The translations under genes and the position numbers were made by a program. This document shows positions 1 through 5,472 of a stretch of 6,442 nt of DNA, in pieces. The notes under the pieces were generated by a model that was not told the DNA's origin, did not search any database, and saw nothing but the letters and a program-made list of their open reading frames with translations. Numbering within the stretch: position 1 is the stretch's first letter; each line of letters begins with the position of its first letter. This stretch comes from Acidobacteriota bacterium (GTDB taxonomy: Bacteria; Acidobacteriota; Blastocatellia; Pyrinomonadales; Pyrinomonadaceae): positions 1-6,442 of the forward strand of contig QHXH01000142.1 in the NCBI GenBank assembly GCA_003222855.1. Reading direction: 5' to 3'.

Positions 1-50
1 GAGCCTTGCAAAATTCCTTACTTAAGGGCTTCAGTTGGTAACGAACCAAA

Positions 51-587
51 ATGCGAAATCAAATATCACTGTGGACAATCGGGCATTCGACCCTATCGAT
101 CGAAGACTTTATTAACAAGCTTAAGTCGTGTGAAATTCATTTGTTGGCCGATGTGCGAAGCTTTCCCGGTTCACGCCGTTATCCACACTTTAACAGGGAG
201 CAGTTGGACGCATCGTTGGCGGGTGCCGATATCCGCTACCAACATTTCTCGGAATTGGGAGGCCGGCGGCGGGCGCGGCCCGATTCGCTCAACATTGCCT
301 GGCGTAACGAATCGTTTCGCGGCTATGCAGATTACATGGAGACGGACGAGTTTCGTAAAGGCATCGACCGCCTGTTGGACCTCGCGACGACCGGCCGAAC
401 CGCGATTATGTGTTCAGAAGCAGTCTGGTGGCGATGTCATCGCAGCTTGATTTCCGATTATTTGAAAGTGAAGGGAATTGAAGTAAAGCACATCATGGCC
501 ATTGGAAAAGCAGAGCCGCATCCGTTCACTTCGGCGGCGCGCATTGTTAATGGAGAGTTGTCTTATCGCGGTGTCTTGATCAGTTAA
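51..587 (+). CDS. DUF488 family protein
   Basis: A complete 178-residue protein with the full set of DUF488 motifs: TIGHS at residues 9-13 after the first beta strand, DVRSFPGSRRYPHF at 34-47, the LGGRR segment at 69-73, and the C-terminal signature CSEAVWWRCHR at 121-131 with Cys121, Cys129, His130 and Arg131. The length matches the common DUF488 size. The biochemical role of the family is not established; the invariant Cys/His/Arg cluster and the Rossmann-like start suggest an enzyme or nucleotide-related binder, but that is inference. No signal peptide or membrane segment is visible, so it is probably cytosolic. The start is secure: an in-frame TAA at 39-41 lies just upstream and no other usual start codon falls between it and ATG 51. 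Its ribosome-binding site is weak. It lies 59 bases ahead of a small zinc-knuckle gene on the same strand. Family assignment is very sure; function unknown. Confidence 0.93.
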   Translation: MRNQISLWTIGHSTLSIEDFINKLKSCEIHLLADVRSFPGSRRYPHFNREQLDASLAGADIRYQHFSELGGRRRARPDSLNIAWRNESFRGYADYMETDEFRKGIDRLLDLATTGRTAIMCSEAVWWRCHRSLISDYLKVKGIEVKHIMAIGKAEPHPFTSAARIVNGELSYRGVLIS

Positions 588-646
588 GGATGGCGCTCTG
601 GCTGCTCCGAATGTTCGCGGCATGATACGATTTCAAGAAGCGGGCC

Positions 647-895
647 ATGATACCGGGAGAACATGAAAAGATTTATCGCTGCGAACGCTGCGATCGCGAG
701 ACAGCGCACGTGGTGGAATCAATCGGCGAGAACAATCGATTGCACCACATTTGTTGGGATTGCGTTGGACGTGATGAGAAGCGTTTCAATCAAAAGCCCG
801 GCTGGCGCCGCGCACATCGCACCCGGCGATACGAACCGGTGTCAGAACCAACCGCGGTGGCGGACGACGGATCACGTAACGGCAAAGGCTCTTGA
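647..895 (+). CDS. small double-CxxC (zinc-ribbon-like) protein
   Basis: An 82-residue hypothetical protein. CERC at residues 12-15 and CWDC at 36-39 are spaced 20 residues apart, as in a small zinc ribbon or treble-clef finger, so it probably binds one zinc ion. The rest is hydrophilic: a basic stretch after the second knuckle (residues about 45-62, with RRAHRTRRY) and an acidic/serine-rich tail that looks disordered. The basic patch would suit nucleic-acid contact, but nothing proves this. No named family was recognised. It follows the DUF488 gene by 59 bases on the same strand and may share its transcript. There is no strong Shine-Dalgarno sequence ahead of ATG 647; the AAGAAGCGGG stretch is the nearest purine-rich run. 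The paired Cys motifs are the main argument that this frame, rather than the overlapping 663-932 frame, is the real gene. Confidence 0.68.
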   Translation: MIPGEHEKIYRCERCDRETAHVVESIGENNRLHHICWDCVGRDEKRFNQKPGWRRAHRTRRYEPVSEPTAVADDGSRNGKGS

Positions 896-911
896 CGTGA
901 TATCAAGCGCC
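887..911. terminator. possible bidirectional terminator hairpin
   Basis: GGC-T-CTTGA (887-895) can pair with TCAAG-C-GCC (903-911) around a 7-base loop, giving eight pairs and one T/C mismatch. The stem covers the TGA of the small zinc-knuckle gene (893-895) and the TGA of zwf (903-905 on the minus strand). Its position between two convergent genes suits a shared transcription end point. There is no T-run on either side, so it is not a classical intrinsic terminator and may be chance. Confidence 0.28.
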
Positions 912-2459
912 GGCTGCCGCATGCGGTTCTGACTTTCTGATATCGTGAGTCTGCTCCCACGCACGACCATCTTTGGCCAGGAGTTCATCAGCTTCCTGAG
1001 GCCCCCAAGTTCCGGCTTTATAGCTCGGGAAGTTGGGTGGCGGCGCGTTGGCCCAGGCTTCCTGAATCGGCGCGACTACGGCCCATCCGGCCTCAACTTG
1101 ATCGGCGCGCTGAAACAATGTCGCGTCGCCCATCATGCAATCGTGCAGCAGCCGCTCGTATCCGGTGCTGGGCACGTCGCCGAAATAATCTTCGTAATCA
1201 AAGTCCATATCCACCGCGCCGATTTTCAGAATCGGACCGGGCTCCTTTGCGCCAAAGCGCAGGGAAATTCCTTCATCCGGCTGAATGTGCAGCACGAGCC
1301 GGTTGCTCGACAGCCGATCAACCGGAGAGTCGCGAAAAAGCATGAACGGCGCGCGCTTAAACTTGATCGCGATTTCGGTGTCGCGAGCTGCGAGGCGTTT
1401 TCCGGTGCGCAGATAGAAGGGCACATCGCTCCAACGCCAGTTGTCGATGAGAATCTTCAGCGCGACAAAAGTCTCGACGCTTGAGTCCGGCGCGACGTTT
1501 GGTTCACTGCGATAAGGCGGCGCGGATTCGCCATCGATCATTCCGGCGTCATACTGTCCGCGGATAGTGCGCCGGTCGGCTTCTTCAGGGGAAGGACATT
1601 GAATCGCATGAAGGACCTTCGCCTGCTCGTCGCGCACGGCGTTCGCTTTGAAAGACACCGGTGGCTCCATCGCGGTGAGCGTAACCAACTGCAGCAAATG
1701 ATTCGGCACCATGTCCCGCAACGCGCCCGCCTGCTCGTAATAACCGCCGCGTTGCTCGACCCCGACTTTATCGGCGGCGGTGATTTGCACACAATCGATG
1801 TAACTGCGGTTCCAGATAGGCTCAAAAATTCCGTTACCGAATCGAAAGATGAGAATATTCTGAACGGTTTCCTTTCCCAGATAATGATCGATTCGATAAA
1901 TCTGATCTTCCTTCAGTACCCGCCTGATGTCGCGATTCAGTTTTTGTGCTGACTTGAGGTCTGAGCCAAATGGCTTTTCGATCACCACGCGCCGCCAGTG
2001 ATCCTTTCCTTCCTTAGTCAAGCCGGCCGCGCCCAGTTTCTGTACCACCGAAGCAAAGTATTGAGGCGCCGTAGCCAGATAAAAACAATAATTGCCGCGG
2101 GTATCGCTTTCTCGATCGACTTTTTCCAACGCGTCTTTTAGATTCGCGAAAGTCTGCTCGTCATTAAAATCTCCCCAAAGATAAAAAAGCCGCTGCGCGA
2201 TCCAATCCCAAACTTCGGCTTCGACCTTTTCGGTGGCGAATTCATTCATATCATCGCGCAGCCGGCGACGAAACTCTTCATCGTTCATTTCCGCGCGCGC
2301 AACCCCGATGATCGCAAAGCTCTCAGGCAGCAAATTCTCTTTGCGCAGGTTGTAGAGCGCCGGAACTAATTTTCGTTTTGTGAGATCGCCGGCCGCGCCA
2401 AAGATAACCAGAATACACGGCGGACTAATGTGCGATTTGTTATTGGTCTCTGTCGCCAT
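903..2459 (-). CDS. zwf: glucose-6-phosphate 1-dehydrogenase
   Basis: Oxidises glucose-6-phosphate to 6-phosphoglucono-1,5-lactone with reduction of NAD(P)+, the entry step of the oxidative pentose phosphate pathway; cytosolic. The 518-residue product is slightly longer than the usual 480-510. Visible motifs are the N-terminal dinucleotide-binding GAAGDLTKRKL at about 21-31, EKPFG at 161-165, the substrate-binding signature RIDHYLGKE at 189-197, and MVPNHLLQ at about 250-257, where His254 corresponds to the catalytic base of the Leuconostoc enzyme. The beta-alpha-beta domain is followed by the large C-terminal domain, which is complete. The start is set at ATG 2459 because a GAGGG site lies 9 bases upstream and the family homology begins there; the open frame continues to 2585 but those 42 codons run through a repeat. 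It is the last gene of the minus-strand cluster, 165 bases after gnd, and meets the plus-strand genes tail to tail. Confidence 0.97.
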   Translation of the reverse strand: MATETNNKSHISPPCILVIFGAAGDLTKRKLVPALYNLRKENLLPESFAIIGVARAEMNDEEFRRRLRDDMNEFATEKVEAEVWDWIAQRLFYLWGDFNDEQTFANLKDALEKVDRESDTRGNYCFYLATAPQYFASVVQKLGAAGLTKEGKDHWRRVVIEKPFGSDLKSAQKLNRDIRRVLKEDQIYRIDHYLGKETVQNILIFRFGNGIFEPIWNRSYIDCVQITAADKVGVEQRGGYYEQAGALRDMVPNHLLQLVTLTAMEPPVSFKANAVRDEQAKVLHAIQCPSPEEADRRTIRGQYDAGMIDGESAPPYRSEPNVAPDSSVETFVALKILIDNWRWSDVPFYLRTGKRLAARDTEIAIKFKRAPFMLFRDSPVDRLSSNRLVLHIQPDEGISLRFGAKEPGPILKIGAVDMDFDYEDYFGDVPSTGYERLLHDCMMGDATLFQRADQVEAGWAVVAPIQEAWANAPPPNFPSYKAGTWGPQEADELLAKDGRAWEQTHDIRKSEPHAAAGA

Positions 2460-2468
2460 AGGTTTTTT

Positions 2469-2473
2469 CCCTC
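2469..2473 (-). promoter_or_regulatory. zwf ribosome-binding site
   Basis: On the minus strand GAGGG sits 9 bases ahead of the ATG ending at 2459, followed by an A-rich spacer. It decides the start of zwf in favour of 2459 over the longer frame that opens at 2585. It lies outside the palindromic repeat (2492-2593), so that structure need not mask it. Confidence 0.7.
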
Positions 2474-2491
2474 TGCCATTGGGAGAGTAGC

Positions 2492-2593
2492 GTCTTACTT
2501 TGCGGTTTTTCCTTTGCGTGAACCGTTCTGCATCAAAGGGTAATCTCACGCAAAGACGCCAAGGCACCAAGATGCGCAAAGTCAAAATAAGAC
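2492..2593. repeat. imperfect palindromic repeat in gnd-zwf gap
   Basis: A nested inverted repeat of about 102 bases fills most of the 165-base gnd-zwf gap. The outer arms are GTCTTACTTTGCG (2492-2504) and CGCAAAGT...TAAGAC (2575-2582 and 2588-2593, with a 5-base insertion). The inner arms are CTTTGCGTGA (2512-2521) and TCACGCAAAG (2546-2555), perfect over 10 bases around a 24-base centre. The right half also carries AAG triplets at 8-base spacing (CAAAG 2551, CCAAG 2559, CCAAG 2567). The element looks like a decayed intergenic repeat or miniature element rather than a gene; no protein is encoded. In the mRNA it would fold in the zwf leader, where it could affect transcript ends or stability, but this is inference. 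Confidence 0.62.
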
Positions 2594-2624
2594 ACTACCA
2601 AAGAAAGAGGGAAGCAAAACAAAA

Positions 2625-3602
2625 CTAACTTTTCGGTTCGACGTGCCCGCCAAATTTTTTCCGCATCGCCGAAAGAATTTTCTCTGCGAACGTGTGTTCC
2701 TGCCTCGATCGAAAACGTGCATACAGCGCCGCACTCAAAACTTCGGCCGGCACCGCTTCTTCGATCGCTGCCTGGATGGTCCAGCGGCCTTCGCCTGAGT
2801 CCTGAACGAAGCCGCTGTAGCTTGCTAGTTCAGGATCCTCCACCAAAGCCATGGCCGTAAGATCCAGCAACCAGGAAGAAACCACACTGCCGCGCCGCCA
2901 AACCTCCGCGATGTCCGAAATGTTCAGATCGTAACGAATGTCTGCGGGGAGTTGCTCGGAATTGGCGTTGCGAAAGATGTCGAAGCCTTCAGCGTACGCC
3001 TGCATCAATCCATACTCGATGCCGTTGTGGACCATCTTCACAAAGTGGCCCGCGCCCGATGGGCCGCAGTAGAGATAGCCATCTTCGACCGTGCCGGCGA
3101 CCTTCTCCCTGCCGGGAGTGCGAGTGATATTGCCGCGACCAGGAGCGAGCGTTTTGAAAATCGGATCGAGATTACGCGCGGTTTTCTGCGGTCCGCCAAT
3201 CATCATGCAGTAGCCGCGTTCGAGTCCCCACACACCGCCGCTCGTGCCCACATCCATATAGTTGATGCTTTTGTCTTTTAGCGCGGCAGCACGCCGAACG
3301 TCGTCTTTAAAGTAAGAGTTGCCACCATCGATGATGATGTCGCCCGACGTCATACGCGCAGCGAGATCATTCACGGTCTGTTCCGTCGCCTGGCCGGCGG
3401 GCACCATGATCCAAACCGCGCGGGGTTGGTTCAGCTTGGCGAGTAGATCGTCGAGTGACTCGGCGCCGATGGCGCCTTCACCCGCCAGTGTTTTCACGTT
3501 ATCGGCGCTCACGTCCCAGACGACGCATTCGTGTCCCCCGCGCATCAGCCGCCGCACCATGTTGGCGCCCATGCGGCCGAGACCAATCATTCCTAGTTGC
3601 AT
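2625..3602 (-). CDS. gnd: 6-phosphogluconate dehydrogenase, short form (decarboxylating)
   Basis: Converts 6-phosphogluconate to ribulose-5-phosphate and CO2 with reduction of NAD(P)+. The 325-residue product belongs to the short (YqeC/GndA-like) branch; classical enzymes run to about 470. Motifs in order: GLGRMGAN at 7-14 (Rossmann loop), VPAG at 67-70, DGGNSYFKD at 92-100, DVGTSGGVWG at 117-126 (substrate binding), and HFVKMVHNGIEYGLMQ at 186-201, with Lys189, Asn193 and Glu196 in the spacing of the catalytic Lys/Asn/Glu of the sheep enzyme. Strand beta-2 ends in VVWD (Asp30), where NADP-dependent enzymes carry Asn-Arg-Thr; an acid there favours NAD+, an inference. Start ATG 3602 is chosen because AAAAGGA lies 7 bases upstream and the Rossmann strand begins at once; the in-frame codon at 3656 lies inside an inverted repeat. 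It follows pgi by 132 bases and precedes zwf. Confidence 0.95.
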   Translation of the reverse strand: MQLGMIGLGRMGANMVRRLMRGGHECVVWDVSADNVKTLAGEGAIGAESLDDLLAKLNQPRAVWIMVPAGQATEQTVNDLAARMTSGDIIIDGGNSYFKDDVRRAAALKDKSINYMDVGTSGGVWGLERGYCMMIGGPQKTARNLDPIFKTLAPGRGNITRTPGREKVAGTVEDGYLYCGPSGAGHFVKMVHNGIEYGLMQAYAEGFDIFRNANSEQLPADIRYDLNISDIAEVWRRGSVVSSWLLDLTAMALVEDPELASYSGFVQDSGEGRWTIQAAIEEAVPAEVLSAALYARFRSRQEHTFAEKILSAMRKKFGGHVEPKS

Positions 3603-3609
3603 GGCATCA

Positions 3610-3616
3610 TCCTTTT
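3610..3616 (-). promoter_or_regulatory. gnd ribosome-binding site
   Basis: On the minus strand AAAAGGA ends 7 bases before the ATG at 3602. It supports that start over the longer frame from 3656. The base of the long inverted repeat (3617-3701) is directly adjacent, so stacking or breathing of that hairpin could influence ribosome access. Confidence 0.68.
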
Positions 3617-3701
3617 GTGTCAGAACCCGGAGCGGTAGCGATGGGATCTGTAACACAACGATAGCTCATGATCCGGTCGCTACCGCTCCCGGTTCTGACA
3701 C
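3617..3701. repeat. long REP-like inverted repeat in pgi-gnd gap
   Basis: The left arm (3617-3641, starting GTGTCAGAACCCGGAGCGG) pairs with the right arm (3677-3701, ending CCGGTTCTGACAC) at 24 of 25 positions; the one mismatch is in the CCCGG/CCGGG core. After a short mismatched zone a further GATC/GATC match (3645-3648 and 3670-3673) extends it inward, leaving a loop of about 21 bases. Such long, nearly perfect GC-rich palindromes in gaps resemble REP/BIME elements, which are dispersed by RAYT-type transposases; no such transposase is in the window. Both strands would form the same strong hairpin. It lies between the pgi stop and the gnd ribosome-binding site, so it could stabilise the pgi message or attenuate gnd. 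There is no T-run, so a classical terminator is unlikely. Confidence 0.8.
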
Positions 3702-3711
3702 TTCATCACCA

Positions 3712-3733
3712 CTAAGACACAAAGGCACGAAGA
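3712..3733 (+). repeat. 8-base-spaced AAG repeat, second copy
   Basis: Three AAG-ending units start at 3712 (CTAAG), 3720 (CAAAG) and 3728 (CGAAG), exactly 8 bases apart. The 20 bases at 3714-3733 match 2553-2572 in the same orientation at 17 of 20 positions, so the two intergenic gaps of the cluster hold members of one repeat family. The copy ends one base before the stop codon of pgi (3735-3737). No coding function is apparent. Confidence 0.55.
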
Positions 3734-3734
3734 G

Positions 3735-5459
3735 TTAGACAAGTGCCTTGACCGCGGCTCCCAACCTTCGCAGTCCGTCACCAACATCCGCTCCCAAATG
3801 CACCCGCAACGCGCGCCGGCCACGTTCGTTGAGTACTTCAAAATCGCCGCGTGCCTGCGCTGCTTTTACAATTCCGAAAGTGTAGTTCTGATCCGGGACC
3901 GGCAAGTCGGTCGCGTCATCGCAAGTGACTTGCAGAAAGACTCCACCGTTGGGACCACCCTTATAAGCCTGGCCGGTTGAATGAAGAAAACGCGGACCAA
4001 AGCCCAGACAGGTCGCGACCCGTTTTGCATCTCTCACGGATTCGCGCGCAACTTGCAGCGTGCGCTCGTGCGTGTCGTTCATCTCAACATATGCGAGCAA
4101 TGCGAAGTAGTCATGCGGCTGCAACTGGTCGAGCAAAGCCTTTAGGTATCCTTTCAATGATGGTTCGCTGGCCGTCTTTTGAAGAGCTTCTGCATTTTTA
4201 CGATCTGCGAAGAGCTGAATTCCTTCGGCTTCAGAAAAAGGAGATTCAGGAGGCAAAGAACCGGTGCGCTCATATTCCTCGGTGAGCTTTCGGGTGACGA
4301 CTTTGCTCGCTTCAACGTCAGGTTGATCGAACGGATTGATGCCGATAATCGATCCCGCGACTGCCGTGGCGATCTCCCAACGGAAAAATTCCTGACTCAG
4401 ATCGTAAACGTCTGCGACTGAAATCGAGATCACCGGTTGCCCGGCGCTCTCTAGCTCGGCCACCGCCGTATCCTGCGAAACGTCGGGTGCAGAGTCTAAC
4501 CGCAGGTAGACGAAGACGCGATCATCGCCATATACGCCCCGCGAAGCCAGCGGTTCGCGGTTGACTGGAATCAAAGCCTTTCCATTCTTCCCGGTCGATT
4601 CGGCCAATAACTGTTCCAGCCACGCGCCGACGTCAAAGATCGGAGGTGAGGCGACGATGGTAACCTTGCCGCGACCAAGGTTATGAGCCATGCCCAGCAC
4701 TGCCCCCAGAATCACACCCGGATTGTTTTGTGCTAATCCGTCGCGACACGCCTTCACCATTTCGCTCGCGCGATCCAGAAACCTGCCGACATCAATGCCC
4801 ATTGCCGCAGCGGGCGCCAAACCAAAATCCGAAAGCGCTGAGTAGCGTCCGCCAATTGACGGAACGCCCAAAAATATCTTTCGGAAGTTTTCCCGCGCGG
4901 CTTCTTCTCGTAACTTCGATCCCGGATCGGTAATCGCGATAAAACGGCTGCCGACCTGATCAGCTCCCACTGCTTCTTTCGCTCGCGCATAGAAATATTG
5001 TTTGAAGATATTTGGCTCGAGCGTTGTCCCCGACTTGCTTGAAACGAAAAATAACGTCTTAGCGAGATCGATTCGGTTTTCAATCGCGCGGATTTGTGCT
5101 GGGTCGGTTGAATCCAGAACGCGCAGATCAGGAAAGCCGTCAATCTTGCCGAACGACTTGCGCAAGACTTCCGGGCACAGACTTGATCCGCCCATTCCCA
5201 GTAGCAAGCCGTGCGTGAAGCCCGCGTCTTTTACTTCCGCAGCGAAGTTGGCGAATCGCCTAACAGTCCTTTGCTGTTCCTCGACAATGTTCAGCCAGCC
5301 AAGCCATTTTTCTTCGCCTTGATTGGTCCACAGGGAAGGATCACCGGCCCAAAGCTTTTCAACCTTGCGGTTGGCCTCCCAATCCTCGAGCGCGGCTTCG
5401 ACAGCGCTTCTCAGATCGGGCGGCAGCGTAAGATTTTGTTGGTTGATGTTCGGTGCGAT
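3735..5459 (-). CDS. pgi: glucose-6-phosphate isomerase, Tal-Pgi-fusion type
   Basis: Interconverts glucose-6-phosphate and fructose-6-phosphate; cytosolic. With the proposed start the product has 574 residues. Motifs in order: LLLGMGGSS at about 85-93, SSKSGTTLEPN at 140-150 (sugar-phosphate-binding SIS loop), IGGRYSALS at 202-210, QLLAESTGK at 283-291 with the conserved Glu, NPFDQPDVE at 375-383, and HSTGQAYKGGPN at 493-504. The N-terminal WLGWLNIVEEQ segment and the C-terminal LNERGRRALRVHLG resemble the isomerase half of bifunctional transaldolase/isomerase proteins, but no transaldolase domain precedes it: the frame closes at TAG 5502-5504. No ATG, GTG or TTG occurs in frame until TTG 5205-5207, which lies inside the LLLGMGG motif and would remove 84 conserved-looking residues. 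ATC at 5457-5459, 5 bases after GAGGAGG, is the best start, though unusual. mtnA ends 13 bases upstream; gnd follows. Function is very sure, the start is not. Confidence 0.93.
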   Translation of the reverse strand: MAPNINQQNLTLPPDLRSAVEAALEDWEANRKVEKLWAGDPSLWTNQGEEKWLGWLNIVEEQQRTVRRFANFAAEVKDAGFTHGLLLGMGGSSLCPEVLRKSFGKIDGFPDLRVLDSTDPAQIRAIENRIDLAKTLFFVSSKSGTTLEPNIFKQYFYARAKEAVGADQVGSRFIAITDPGSKLREEAARENFRKIFLGVPSIGGRYSALSDFGLAPAAAMGIDVGRFLDRASEMVKACRDGLAQNNPGVILGAVLGMAHNLGRGKVTIVASPPIFDVGAWLEQLLAESTGKNGKALIPVNREPLASRGVYGDDRVFVYLRLDSAPDVSQDTAVAELESAGQPVISISVADVYDLSQEFFRWEIATAVAGSIIGINPFDQPDVEASKVVTRKLTEEYERTGSLPPESPFSEAEGIQLFADRKNAEALQKTASEPSLKGYLKALLDQLQPHDYFALLAYVEMNDTHERTLQVARESVRDAKRVATCLGFGPRFLHSTGQAYKGGPNGGVFLQVTCDDATDLPVPDQNYTFGIVKAAQARGDFEVLNERGRRALRVHLGADVGDGLRRLGAAVKALV

Positions 5460-5464
5460 GGCCG

Positions 5465-5471
5465 CCTCCTC
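5465..5471 (-). promoter_or_regulatory. pgi ribosome-binding site deciding an ATC start
   Basis: The minus strand reads GAGGAGG, close to an ideal Shine-Dalgarno sequence, one base after the mtnA TAA stop (5473-5475). Five bases later is ATC (5459-5457), in frame with the isomerase. No ATG, GTG or TTG lies within reach in that frame. The closeness of the mtnA stop allows translational coupling from mtnA to pgi. Confidence 0.65.
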
Positions 5472-5472
5472 G

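Noticed and set aside
1..50. Promoter for the DUF488 gene
   Set aside because: Only 50 bases are available and no convincing -35/-10 pair or strong ribosome-binding site was seen.
663..932. An 89-codon frame overlapping the zinc-knuckle gene
   Set aside because: The 647-895 frame has the regular CxxC pairs; this one has no pattern and runs into the end of zwf.
945..1484. A 179-codon plus-strand open frame
   Set aside because: It is antisense to zwf, shows no recognisable motif and depends on the codon pattern of the opposite strand.
2460..2585. A 42-codon N-terminal extension of zwf (in-frame ATG at 2585)
   Set aside because: It runs through the palindromic repeat, is rich in Arg and unlike the family, and a good ribosome-binding site supports ATG 2459.
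3603..3656. An 18-codon extension of gnd (in-frame start at 3656)
   Set aside because: It lies across the long inverted repeat; the Rossmann strand starts directly at 3602, which has its own AAAAGGA site.
3617..3701. Intrinsic terminator between pgi and gnd
   Set aside because: The stem is far longer than usual, has a loop of about 21 bases and is not followed by a T-run on either strand; a REP-like repeat fits better.
3319..3738. A 139-codon plus-strand open frame across gnd and the pgi-gnd gap
   Set aside because: It is antisense to gnd and then reads through the inverted repeat; Ser/Arg/Pro-rich low-complexity product with no family features.
3735..5207. pgi starting at TTG 5205-5207 (490 residues)
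   Set aside because: The codon is part of the conserved LLLGMGGSS motif and the start would delete the family-like N-terminal segment; no ribosome-binding site was seen there.
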